DNA from: Clostridia bacterium
GTDB lineage: Bacteria > Bacillota > Clostridia > Oscillospirales > CAG-272
Length of the DNA stretch: 64,000 bases
Assembly: GCA_017503105.1 (NCBI GenBank)
Contig: JAFVTS010000022.1
Coordinates: 39,086-103,085 of the forward strand
Direction of reading: 5' to 3'
Shown here piece by piece: positions 1-9,600 of the stretch (the first letter of the stretch is position 1; the number at the start of each line of letters is the position of its first letter). Made by a program: the position numbers and the translations under genes. The notes under the pieces are model-generated. The model saw only the letters and a list, made by a program, of their open reading frames with translations. It searched no databases and was not told the DNA's origin.

Positions 1-606
1 ATAATGGTCTACAACGGCGACAACCAGGGCAACCCCATCGCAAAAAAGGTCATCTTCGACAACTTCTTTAACCTTATAGTACGCCCCGAGCATAATCTCC
101 GCTGCCCGAAAAAGGCGCAGGCGAGCCTCGCCGAATACGCAAAGACCCTGAAGCTCGGCACCATCTGGGGCGACACCGAGAGCTCTTTTGCGGAAAAGAT
201 CAGCGGCAAGCGCTTTGAGCTCCGCCCGAACAAGATGGGCATTAAGTACGTAAAGGTAACGGTAAACGGTGACGAGGGCACCTTCGAATACGAGAACGAA
301 ACGGGCGAGAAAAAATTCGCCTTCGGTCTTGGAAAGAACGCCTTCGGCAGCTTCCCCGAAGAGGGCTACTCGGACAAGATAGGCTCGGAATACGCGCCCG
401 GCAGATTCTACAAGTGTGCAGTAAGTGCCGCTTGGGTCGAAGAGCAGAAGCTCTTCATCCACGTTCAGGCCATCGACGATTACTTCGGCAAGCTCAACAT
501 CACTCTCGGCTGGAAAGATGAAAACACTCTCGGTATTGATATGACGAAAACGGCGGAGGACTTCTTCAGAGAGTACGAGGGATACGCCGAAGGCTATGCC
601 GAATAA
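1..606 (+). CDS. C-terminal part of a serine-hydrolase (beta-lactamase-family) protein, 5' truncated by window edge
   Basis: The reading frame is open from base 1, and the ATG at position 4 has no ribosome binding site before it, so the true start lies outside the window. About 200 residues are visible. The end, with AVSAAWVEEQKLFIHVQAID and then MTKTAEDFFREYEG, resembles the beta-barrel-like C-terminal extension found in class C beta-lactamase-related serine hydrolases of Clostridia. The catalytic SxxK/YxN part is not in the window, so activity cannot be judged. The gene ends 42 bases before an amidohydrolase on the same strand, which suggests one transcript. The family assignment rests on recall of the C-terminal pattern only. 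Confidence 0.55.
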   Translation: MMVYNGDNQGNPIAKKVIFDNFFNLIVRPEHNLRCPKKAQASLAEYAKTLKLGTIWGDTESSFAEKISGKRFELRPNKMGIKYVKVTVNGDEGTFEYENETGEKKFAFGLGKNAFGSFPEEGYSDKIGSEYAPGRFYKCAVSAAWVEEQKLFIHVQAIDDYFGKLNITLGWKDENTLGIDMTKTAEDFFREYEGYAEGYAE

Positions 607-648
607 TAAAGAAAAAAGAGGGCATACCAAATAAAAAAAGGCAAAATT

Positions 649-1443
649 ATGGTTATAGATTTTCATACTCACGCATTCCCCGACGCAATCGCCGAGCGAG
701 CCATCAGCGGTCTTGTAAAAGCGGCGAACGGCGCGTTTTTGCCCTGCTCGGACGGCACGATAGCGGGTCTTATCGGAAAAATGGACGAAGCAGGCGTTGA
801 CGTGTCCGTCCTTCAGCCCGTAGTTACCAAGCCGAGCCAGACGGAGAGCCTTAACAGATGGGCGAAATCCGTCGAATCGGACAGAATCGTGCCCTTCGGC
901 GGCATTCATCCCGAAACTGACGATTACAAGCGCGATATTGATTTCGTTGCGAGCCTTGGCATAAAAGGGCTTAAATTCCACTGTGAGTATCAAAACTTCG
1001 TTTTAGACGACCCGAAGATGCTTCGCATATACGATTACGCGTTTGAAAAGGGCTTGATGGTGCTTCACCACGCAGGATTCGACCCCGCGTACAAGCCGCC
1101 GTTTCGCTCGTCTCCGAGGCAGTTCAGAAACGTAGCGAGGCAGATGAAGGGCGGGACATTGATAGTCGCGCACTTCGGCGGTCACGCCCAATGGGACGAC
1201 GTTGAAAAGTATCTCGTCGGCGAGGACGTATACCTTGATACCTCAATGGGACAGAAATATTATCCCCCCGAGCAGTTTATTTCAATCGTCAGAGCCCACG
1301 GCGCCGACAAGATCCTTTTTGCCACCGACGCCCCCTGGAGCCGCGCCGACGAGGAGATAAGAATGATAAAAGAATCGGCGCTCACGGACGCCGAAAAGTC
1401 AAGTATACTTTACAAAAACGCACAAAAGCTTTTAGGTTTGTAA
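649..1443 (+). CDS. Amidohydrolase family protein (COG2159-like, TIM-barrel metal hydrolase)
   Basis: A 264-residue cytosolic protein with metal-dependent amidohydrolase signatures: the N-terminal DFHTHAFP metal motif, GLKFHCEYQ near residue 111, LHHAGFD near residue 141, VAHFGGHAQWDD near residue 175, and FATDAPWS near residue 227 supplying the late aspartate. The set fits the amidohydrolase_2 group, which covers decarboxylases and hydrolases of small carboxylates; the substrate cannot be predicted. The ATG at 649 follows a weak AAAAAGG box. It lies 42 bases after the serine-hydrolase-like gene and is closed by a terminator, so it is probably the last gene of that transcript. Confidence 0.85.
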   Translation: MVIDFHTHAFPDAIAERAISGLVKAANGAFLPCSDGTIAGLIGKMDEAGVDVSVLQPVVTKPSQTESLNRWAKSVESDRIVPFGGIHPETDDYKRDIDFVASLGIKGLKFHCEYQNFVLDDPKMLRIYDYAFEKGLMVLHHAGFDPAYKPPFRSSPRQFRNVARQMKGGTLIVAHFGGHAQWDDVEKYLVGEDVYLDTSMGQKYYPPEQFISIVRAHGADKILFATDAPWSRADEEIRMIKESALTDAEKSSILYKNAQKLLGL

Positions 1444-1481
1444 GCTTTTACCCCATACCCGTGTTAAATTTAACACACAAA

Positions 1482-1522
1482 ACAGAGCCACGGCGAGCAA
1501 AATCGCCGCGGCTCTGTTTTTT
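1482..1522 (+). terminator. Rho-independent terminator after the amidohydrolase gene
   Basis: GAGCC-A-CGGCGA pairs with TCGCCG-C-GGCTC, with one A-C mismatch in the stem, followed by TTTTTT. Just upstream, 1461-1476 is a perfect 16-bp palindrome (GTGTTAAATTTAACAC). Confidence 0.85.
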
Positions 1523-1732
1523 CTGCCGCGGGCGGCTTCGCCCACGCGAAGCCGCTCATCGTGCCGACCGTCGGAGTTGTCACAAATCGCCTTAATTTCG
1601 CATTTTACGCCTTACGTTTTGCAAACTTCATTCGGTTTGCAAGCGGTTTATAAGCTTTAAAGAAACTTTAATGTTCTATGAAAAACGTTAAAATGTAATT
1701 TTGAGGACTGTGAACTTTTTTCTTAGTAATTA
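1523..1732. other. Intergenic region without a recognised gene
   Basis: Between the terminator at 1482-1522 and the promoter at 1733 there is a GC-rich hairpin (GCGGCTTCGC...GCGAAGCCGC, about 1531-1553) and then AT-rich sequence. No ORF with a ribosome binding site was seen on either strand. Confidence 0.5.
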
Positions 1733-1761
1733 TTGACAAATTTAAATGTAAGTGTTATAAT
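1733..1761 (+). promoter_or_regulatory. Sigma-A promoter of the first triple-sandwich secreted protein
   Basis: TTGACA at 1733-1738 and TATAAT at 1756-1761 are separated by exactly 17 bp, a perfect consensus promoter. The start codon follows about 50 bases after the -10 box. Confidence 0.9.
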
Positions 1762-1811
1762 GTTTTTGATGCGAGAGCATTAAAATTTTGAAAAGAAAGG
1801 AAAAACACACT

Positions 1812-4800
1812 ATGAAAAAGAGAATAATCTCTCTTCTTCTCGCGGTTGTAATGCTGTTCTCGTGCCTGTCGTTGAACGTCTTTGCAACCGAAGAAAACGC
1901 TGTGAACGGCGGTGCAGCAGAGGCATCCGTTGTCTCCGACACATTCACCGATCACGACAGCACGGATATCTCAGCGGCAATAAACGCTGCAAAGATCCCG
2001 AACTCTCCCCACTCCTACTCTGACGGTACCTCGGGTATCTCAGGTGGCAACAACGTATCTATCAAATACGAAAACGGCAAGATCGTAAAGATTGCAGGCA
2101 ACAATTCTCAGTCCCGTGTCGAGCTCTCCGGCCACACGAACCTCAACGGACGCTATATCCTTCAGAACTACACCGCGTCCAACGTTGCAATCGGCAAATC
2201 CTTCGTTCTTCAGGCGACTTGGGAATTCACCGACGCCTTCGTCAACAAAACCGAAAGCTTTTTCCAGATCTCCGACTACGTCGCGACGAACTTTGGTGCA
2301 GGTTACAGCGGTAATCCCTACTGCTACACGACTGACGGAGTTTTCCCCACTCTTCTCAGCGTTAACAGCTCGATGCAGCTCACTGCAAGCGTTGCGGGAA
2401 CGAACAACAGCCGTACGAACGTTGTAATTGCGCAGCTTTCAAGGAACGTTGAGTACACCTTCTCCGTGTTCGTCAACCCCTCTTACGTTGACGAGGCGAC
2501 CGACACCTACGGCACCTTTGACGTTTACGTAAACGGCGAGCTTGTGGAAGGCGGCCTCAAGTTCTGCAACAAGCATATGAACGACGGCAACTTCACCTTC
2601 GACGAGAAGATCCCTTACGCTAACCAGGATCAGTGGTCTAATCTTGGCGGCAAGGTTCTTAAGGACGGCGCTACCATCTACTTCTTCTCCGAGACTGTTC
2701 CCGAGAACGTTGACGAGATCCTTGCCAACTGCGGCATCACCTGTGCAGGTACGTATACCGCAAAGGCAACGGGCAGAACCAAGACGGGCGTTAAGGACTA
2801 CTCTCTCGGCTTCATCCGTTTCCAGATGAGCTCAACGACCTATTCCGATACTCCCTTCTACATCGACAACCTTATGTGCTACTACACCGACGAGTTCAAG
2901 GGTACCTTTATTGAGCACGAGCTCACGAGCACTCACGCTCACGACTTCACCAAGGATACCGTTGAGGTAGTTACCACCTGCGCGCTCTGCGACGGCAAGA
3001 GAGTAGAGACCGCCGTCATTGATGCAAACGGCGACAAAGTCTGCGACGTCTGCGTCGGCGAGCTTCCCGTCGGCGGTCTTATGACCCCCACCGAAATAAA
3101 GGAATCGGGCATCAACTACGTTATTTCCACCGAGCTTGACGCCAACAGCTCTTGGGTAGATCAGGTAAAAGGCACCGCCAACGGCAACCAGAACGGCTCC
3201 ATAAGCCTTCGCGAGACCGATGACGGCAACGTCTACATTGCGTACGGTAAGCCCACCATTCCTGACGCGAACGGCGCTTACGCTCAGGCAGGCACCTTGG
3301 CGGGCGGACGCGAGTCGGCTTTGCAGAACCGCGCAACTCTCGCAGGTCAGGCTTACACGATCGCGTTTGATATGATGCACGACGGAACGATCAACTATCC
3401 CTTCCTTCTCGACCTTTATTCCTACACCGCGGTTGCGGGAACGAAGGATGAGAACGGTATTTATACCACTATCTCTCAGACCAACGCCATCAACTGGCAG
3501 CCCATAAAGATGAACTCCGACGGAGCTCTCTATTACAGAAACGGTGTTACGGACTCTTACGTTTACACAGGCGTTAAGATCCCCACGGACGAGTTCCACA
3601 ACATCGTCTTCTACCACAATCCCGCGGACAACACCTTCTCGCTTTACTACGACGGCGAGTGCGTGGCTTCAGACGTTCAGGCACTTCCCTCGACACAGAT
3701 AGCTGCTTCAACCTGGACCGCAACCGAGGCTGCAATGAGAGCAAGATACGGCTCTTACGTTCAGGACTCCTACTTCAAGGACGGCTACTTCACTATGAAC
3801 GGTGCCGCTGACTTCACTCTCGGATTTGCAAGATTCCCGCAGTTCAACTCTCACGGTGCAAAGGCTATCGACGGCACGAACGTCATCCTCAGCGAGGACG
3901 GCAAGACCGTCACCGAAGGCGAAAACGTCTTTGAGATCGACGGCTTGAAGTACGCGGTCTCCGCAGACGGAAAGACCTTCTTCTATCCCAGAGAGTACCA
4001 CGAGACCGATTACTTCGCTCTTGACAACATTAAGGTTTACTACACCGACGAGTGTGTTGAGTGCGCACACGAGTACACGCTCTCCCACACTCACGATCTT
4101 GAAAACGGCGTAAACAACGTAGCTTACTCCTGCAAGTTCTGCGACAAGGTCGTAGAGGCAAAGGTTGCTATGAGCAACGTCGCGGCATTTGACGGAAGCG
4201 GCAAGATCCTTTCCGTTTCCGAGATCAAGGATCTCCTTGGCGAGGACGTGCTCTACACCAACGACCTTGAGTCGGGCGCGCACGGCTTCAACGGAAACTA
4301 CGTTAACAACGGCAATATCCTTAACCTTATAAAGGATAACGACAACACCTACCTTTCTCTCGGTAAGGGTACGGACGGCGCAGCGAAATATCAGGGCTAC
4401 ACTCAGTACAACCTTATGGGCAGCGGTACTTACAACGAGCTCAGACAGTATCCCGCTCAGCACTTTGACGAGATCAAGGGTAAGGCTTACGTGCTCTCCA
4501 CTGACGTTTGCATTCCCGAAAATTCCGCAATAGCTCTTAATCCCGAAAGTTACGGAAAGCTCTTCGTAACGATGTCCTACGCGTCGGGTACGAACGGCTG
4601 TACCACGCTTGCCACGGGCGTTGACGTCATAAGATGGAACCCCATTTTGCTCGGTGCCGACGGTTCTCTCAAGTACTATAACACCGCGACCTACGTTGAT
4701 TCCGGCTTTGATCTTACGGTCGGCGAATTCCACACGGTTGCAATCCATCACACTCCCAAGGGCGACGCTAACTCCCCCATCAACACCTACGACGTATATG

Positions 4801-5981
4801 TTGACGGCGTGATGAGAGTTGAAAACGCAACGGCACTCTCCTCCGCGGAAGGCGCTAAGCTCGTTTACACCTCGGGTGACATCGTGATCGGCGACAAGAC
4901 CTACAACATCACGGCTACGGGCGCTCAGGACTACATCCCCGGCGCTGTTCAGTCTATGCAGCCCAACGTTACCACCAACTTCACGAGCGACATCATCTAC
5001 ACCGATAACTACAAGGCTTATTACGCAGACAGCTACACCGAGTGCGCTCACAAGTACACCGATTCCACCGCTTGCGATTGGTGCGGCAAGACCGTAGAGC
5101 TTACTCACTGTGACATCTGCGACGGCAAGGCTATCTCCGAGAACGCAGCAGTAGTCGGCAAGTCCGTTTCTCTCGGCGAGCTCATCGATATGAACATTTA
5201 CGTTAAGTATCTTGGCAACACCGAGGGCGTCTATGCAAATCTCTTTGCAGGTAACAAGGAAGTTTCCGTTGCTCTTGACGAGCTTACCGCAGACGAAAAC
5301 GGCATCTACAAGTTCTCCATCGCTCTCAACTCCATTATGATGGCAAGCGACGTTACCCTCACGCTTGACGACGGCGAATACAAAACGAGCGTTATGGAAT
5401 ACGCCGCAGAGCTTATCGAAATAAGCGATAACGACACCGAAATAACTCTTGCAAAGGCACTTCTTAACTACGGTGCTTACGCACAGGTCTACTTCGCAGA
5501 AAAGAACGAGGACGCATTCATCGCCGAGCTTCTTGCAAACTCAGTACTCGACGAGGCTGACAAGGGATTGCCCGAGCTCAACGTAGAGACTCTTGAGCAG
5601 TTCGCATTCTCCACCAAGGGCGCAGCGCAGAACGTAACGTTCACGGCAGTATCCCTTACTCTTTCCGCAAAGACCTACGTTAACCTTTACTTCACCGCAC
5701 CCGAGGGTGCTACCGTTAAGGTCAACGGCAAGACCTACACACCCGCAGACGCAGACGGCGAATACTGTGTAACTCTTACCGTATCAACCCCCGACAAGGT
5801 AATTGACGCCTTTGAGGTCGCAGTTACCGACGGTGAGGAAACTGTATACGCTTACGTTTCCGCGGCGAGCGCAATATATGCAGCTCTTGCAAATAACGCC
5901 TCGAGCGAAAACCTCATTAACCTTCTCGCGGCTTATGCAGCATATGCGGAATGCGCTGTTGCATACGTAAGCCTTAAATAA
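1812..5981 (+). CDS. Large secreted protein with three beta-sandwich-like units, Cys/His linkers and a shared C-terminal domain
   Basis: A protein of 1,389 residues. The ATG at 1812 is preferred over an upstream TTG at 1788 because GAAAGG lies 11 bases before it and the signal peptide (MKKRIISLLLAVVMLFSCLS, cleavage near FA-TEE) starts there. Three similar units of about 300 residues follow (about 30-365, 425-745 and 790-1075). They look like concanavalin/LamG-type beta-sandwiches: each has a YDVYVNG- or FSLYYDG-like strand and an FYIDNL- or FALDNI-like ending. Units are separated by linkers with HxHD and two to four CxxC pairs. The last 270 residues form a domain with AKALLNYGAYAQ, also found in the next paralogue and in the BspA-like protein at 54.8 kb. 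No LPxTG, dockerin or SLH motif was seen. A 41-residue peptide gene follows after 19 bases. Glycan binding is an inference. Confidence 0.85.
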   Translation: MKKRIISLLLAVVMLFSCLSLNVFATEENAVNGGAAEASVVSDTFTDHDSTDISAAINAAKIPNSPHSYSDGTSGISGGNNVSIKYENGKIVKIAGNNSQSRVELSGHTNLNGRYILQNYTASNVAIGKSFVLQATWEFTDAFVNKTESFFQISDYVATNFGAGYSGNPYCYTTDGVFPTLLSVNSSMQLTASVAGTNNSRTNVVIAQLSRNVEYTFSVFVNPSYVDEATDTYGTFDVYVNGELVEGGLKFCNKHMNDGNFTFDEKIPYANQDQWSNLGGKVLKDGATIYFFSETVPENVDEILANCGITCAGTYTAKATGRTKTGVKDYSLGFIRFQMSSTTYSDTPFYIDNLMCYYTDEFKGTFIEHELTSTHAHDFTKDTVEVVTTCALCDGKRVETAVIDANGDKVCDVCVGELPVGGLMTPTEIKESGINYVISTELDANSSWVDQVKGTANGNQNGSISLRETDDGNVYIAYGKPTIPDANGAYAQAGTLAGGRESALQNRATLAGQAYTIAFDMMHDGTINYPFLLDLYSYTAVAGTKDENGIYTTISQTNAINWQPIKMNSDGALYYRNGVTDSYVYTGVKIPTDEFHNIVFYHNPADNTFSLYYDGECVASDVQALPSTQIAASTWTATEAAMRARYGSYVQDSYFKDGYFTMNGAADFTLGFARFPQFNSHGAKAIDGTNVILSEDGKTVTEGENVFEIDGLKYAVSADGKTFFYPREYHETDYFALDNIKVYYTDECVECAHEYTLSHTHDLENGVNNVAYSCKFCDKVVEAKVAMSNVAAFDGSGKILSVSEIKDLLGEDVLYTNDLESGAHGFNGNYVNNGNILNLIKDNDNTYLSLGKGTDGAAKYQGYTQYNLMGSGTYNELRQYPAQHFDEIKGKAYVLSTDVCIPENSAIALNPESYGKLFVTMSYASGTNGCTTLATGVDVIRWNPILLGADGSLKYYNTATYVDSGFDLTVGEFHTVAIHHTPKGDANSPINTYDVYVDGVMRVENATALSSAEGAKLVYTSGDIVIGDKTYNITATGAQDYIPGAVQSMQPNVTTNFTSDIIYTDNYKAYYADSYTECAHKYTDSTACDWCGKTVELTHCDICDGKAISENAAVVGKSVSLGELIDMNIYVKYLGNTEGVYANLFAGNKEVSVALDELTADENGIYKFSIALNSIMMASDVTLTLDDGEYKTSVMEYAAELIEISDNDTEITLAKALLNYGAYAQVYFAEKNEDAFIAELLANSVLDEADKGLPELNVETLEQFAFSTKGAAQNVTFTAVSLTLSAKTYVNLYFTAPEGATVKVNGKTYTPADADGEYCVTLTVSTPDKVIDAFEVAVTDGEETVYAYVSAASAIYAALANNASSENLINLLAAYAAYAECAVAYVSLK

Positions 5982-6000
5982 TCCAACGGAGGTAATAAAA

Positions 6001-6126
6001 ATGAAAAAGTATAATGCTCCCGAGATTGAAATAATCGATTCTCCCGACGTTGTCGTTACCTCCCCCGAGGTAGAAACCGAAAGGATTCCTCTTACGGCTA
6101 CAAACGATACTCTTTATGAAGTATAA
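6001..6126 (+). CDS. Small MKKY..PE peptide 1 (41 aa)
   Basis: A 41-codon ORF with a strong GGAGG ribosome binding site, starting 19 bases after the stop of the secreted protein and followed by a terminator. The peptide begins MKKYNAPEIEI and contains SPDVVVTSPEVET and then RIPLTAT. It has no signal peptide and no membrane segment, and is acidic. Peptide 2 (10628-10756) shares the same start and the SPDVVVTSPEVETE block; peptides at 11051 and 57978 are more distant relatives. The spacing Y-x-x-P-x-I near the N terminus matches the YxxPxL leader element known from lasso-peptide precursors, but no maturation genes lie nearby. Its function is unknown. Confidence 0.85.
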   Translation: MKKYNAPEIEIIDSPDVVVTSPEVETERIPLTATNDTLYEV

Positions 6127-6146
6127 TTAAGTCGGCACACCGACTG

Positions 6147-6182
6147 CCGCCCGAGGCTGAAAAAGCCTCGGGCGGTTTTTTT
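6147..6182 (+). terminator. Rho-independent terminator after peptide 1
   Basis: CCGCCCGAGGC and GCCTCGGGCGG form a perfect 11-bp stem around TGAAAAA, followed by TTTTTTT. Confidence 0.95.
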
Positions 6183-6183
6183 A

Positions 6184-6349
6184 CCTTCCCCTTTTTGGGG
6201 AAGATGGATTTTGGCGCAAGCCAAAAGACGGATGAGGTTCAGGATTACTTTTTCGCAAACTCGGCGGTTTAAAACTCGGCACTTTATAAGAATGTTTTAC
6301 TGAAACCTCATCCACCACTTCGTGGTCCCCCTTCCCCAAAGGGGAAGGC
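6184..6349. repeat. MITE-like inverted-repeat element
   Basis: The left end (CCTTCCCC...GGGGAAG, then GATGAGGTT) is matched in inverse at the right end (AACCTCATC, then CTTCCCC...GGGGAAGG), so the whole of 6184-6349 can fold on itself; each end also has its own short hairpin. The middle holds no ORF. Elements of this general type are common in gut Clostridia intergenic regions (from memory, not searched). No transposase is present. Confidence 0.65.
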
Positions 6350-6391
6350 TAAGAGAGCAACGCCCTACGGGAGGATTTTAATTTCGCACTT

Positions 6392-6447
6392 CGCATTCCG
6401 CATTCCGCATTCCGCATTCCTAATTCCTAATTTCGCATTCCGCATTT
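6392..6447. repeat. Short tandem heptamer repeat (GCATTCC/TAATTCC)
   Basis: Several units of GCATTCC followed by TAATTCC and again GCATTCC occur head to tail. It is a low-complexity tract just right of the inverted-repeat element. No gene is seen in 6350-6550. Confidence 0.8.
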
Positions 6448-6550
6448 GTAAAATCGTCCGACGTTTTAGAAATAACGCCCAAAGCGCGTTACATTTTGCA
6501 CAAAAATAACATTTTTTATTTGTATATATTGCTATTTTTTGTTTTTTTTA

Positions 6551-6579
6551 TTGATTTTTTTAAAATACAATGATATAAT
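6551..6579 (+). promoter_or_regulatory. Promoter of the second triple-sandwich secreted protein
   Basis: TTGATT at 6551-6556 and TATAAT at 6574-6579 are spaced by 17 bp, about 50 bases before the start codon. Confidence 0.8.
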
Positions 6580-6629
6580 TTACTTGATGTTAATACATCA
6601 AATAATTATAAAGAAAGGAAAAACACACT

Positions 6630-9600
6630 ATGAAAAAGAGAATAATCTCTCTTCTTCTCGCGGTTGTAATGCTGTTCTCGTGCCTGTCGTTGAACGTTTT
6701 TGCAACCGAAGAAACCGCATCGGACGAAACCCCCTCGGTTGGCACCACGGTCGCCGACACCCTTAAGGCTCACACCGATGCAGAAATCAAAGCGTACATC
6801 GATGCGCTTACGGACTCCGCGTTTATGTTCCACGACGGAACGACGAGAAGCCTCAACGGTACTAACCTCAACGACTCCGGCACGCGCTTCACCGTTACGG
6901 AGGACGGCAGACTCGTTGTAGGTCCCGCAGTTACCGCAGGATACGAGGCACACTTCAACCTCACAGGTCACTCCGTCCTTGACGGACGTACGAACATACT
7001 TAAAAACTATAAGGCGAACGACGCCCTTCACGGACAGAGCTTCGTTGTACAGGCAGACATAGAGCTCACCGATTACTTTATCGGTCTTAACACCTCGCAG
7101 CGCCTTCTTCAGATCACCTCCTACGCAGGCTACGGTACGTATAACAATACTACCAGCAGACCCAAGGCGCTTCAGCTTCAGCTCCTTCAGATAGCGGGCA
7201 ACAAGCTCCAGGCGAACATCAGAGGCAGCGGCTACCAAAGCGTTGCTGAGCTTAAACCTAACACCGTTTACAGCATTGCAGTGCACGTAAATCCCCAGGA
7301 TATTGATTTGGCAACGAAATCTTACGGCTCCTATGACGTTTACGTAAACGGAAGCCTCGTTGCCGAAAGACTCGGCTTCTTAAGTGAGGGTGCCAACAAA
7401 GGTATCACAATGCCCGAGAACCAGCCTTTCTTCCCTGACGGCGTTTTCAGCGATAACGCGAACTCCATCCTTAAGGCGGGTCAGACGGCGTACTTCTTCA
7501 CCGACACTATGCCCGACGTTACCACCGACACGGATGCTGACGGAATTCCCGACATTTACGAGGGCGTTTGCGGCATTACCGCAGAGACCGTTCCCACCAA
7601 GGTTGAGCTCATCGGCACCGCAAAGGGCGTGCAGGACTTTGCTCTCGGCGGTCTCAGATTCCTTCAGATGGGTACGAACATCGTTCACACCGAGAACGCG
7701 TTCTACCTTGACAACGCTTTGGTATACCGCGCTGACGAGTACGTAAACGTACTTGAGCACGCACTTGTGAAGGGTGAGCACACTCACGACTTTACCAAGG
7801 CTACCACCGACGTTACTTACACCTGTGCAGTTTGCGACGGCTATAAAGTAGTCACCGAAGCTCTCGATGCTAACGGCGACAGAGTTTGTGACGTTTGCGT
7901 AGGCGAGCTTGACGAGGGCGGAATCCTTTCCACCGACGAGCTTGCAAATTACGCGGACTCCGTTCCCTTCTCCTCGAACACGGGTAGGGGTAACGGCATT
8001 ACTGACTATCGCGGCGCTATCTCTCAGGTCACCGATGATAACGACAACACCTACACCAAGGTAGGCGCACCCACTAAGGAGCCTACCACTATAGACACGG
8101 CTTATATGAACCTCGTACAGTCGGGCTTCGGCTATCCCTACCAAGGTCCCACCCTTAACAACTTCGAAGCCCTCAAGGGTAAGTCCTACGTCGTTTCCGC
8201 TGATATGAAGCTCTACGACACGATCGACGAGAGCATCGGACACCTCAACGTTCTCGGAACTATGTCCTATCTTCAGGGCTCCGACGGTTGCACCGCTCTT
8301 AACGCTCTTAACGTAGTATTCTTCCTCCGCATCAACGTAAAGACGGGCGTGGTCGAATACCTCGACGCTGCAAAGGGCGCGAATTCTTACGTTTCTACGG
8401 GTATAAGCATTAAGGACGGAAAGTTCCATACTCTTGCCGTTCATCACACTCCCGCAGAAGTGGGTGCTGAGAACACCTACGACGCTTACATCGACGGAAG
8501 ACTCGTTGCGTCCAACGTTCAGGCTCTTACGAACGATCAGAACAAGCAGATGACCTTTACCTCGGGCGAGCTTAATTACGCCAACTCTACCGTTAAGCAG
8601 ATAACCGTTAACGGTGCTGTCGATTTCTTCCCCGCTCTTGCGAGAACTCATCAGCTCTCCGATTCCATCGTTGCCAAGCTCACGGCAGATCAGTACGCTT
8701 GGGATAACCTTAAGTTCTACTACGCAGACACCTTCTTTGAGCACATTCACGATTACGAGCTGACCCATCAGCACGATCTTGAAAACGGCACGAACCACGT
8801 CACCTACACCTGCTCCGTTTGCGGACTTACGAAGGAAGCGACCGTTGTGATGTCCGACCGCGCACAGAGCGGCGTTCTTACTCCCGACGAGGTTGCGGCT
8901 CTTGCAGGTGCTGAGAATATGCTCGCATACGGCGAGTGCACGGATGACAATCCTTTCGCAGGACTTAAAGAGTCCGACTCTTGGGAGGCAATAAGTGTCG
9001 TAACCGACGAGGCGACGGGCAATAAGTACATCAAGTACGGCGCGTCTACCGCCACAGGCAATGGCGGATGCTACATCCAGAAGACGACTTCTTTGTCGGG
9101 CAGAGGCACCGTTCCCAAATATATGGATCAGGCGGGCAGGGCGTACGTAATAAGCGTTGACGTTATGCACTACGGCGCGGCTAGCTTGAGCCTTTTCGAG
9201 ATTATCTCCTACACGGCAGGTACCGACGGTATTTCCGACGGCTCGAAGATGGACACCGTTAAAATTCACCCCGCAAAAATCTTTGCGGACGGTACTCTTC
9301 AGTACGACACGGACGGAACCCAGTCGTACACGCCAGCAAAGCACGCTGACGGAACGGACGTCGTTCTTGACGCAGGCAAGTTCTACACCGTAACCCTTCA
9401 TCACACTCCCGCGACCAACACCTTCGACCTCTTCGTTGACGGCGAGTGCGTTGCAAACGACATAAAGGCGCTCGGCGACGCAGGCCACGCGGCTTCCTCT
9501 TGGACCAGCTCGGCTCTTATCGAGGGCAAGACCATCACTATGGAAGGTGCTAAGCACTTCACCCCCGGTATTATGAGATTCACTCAGCTTGGAAATACCA

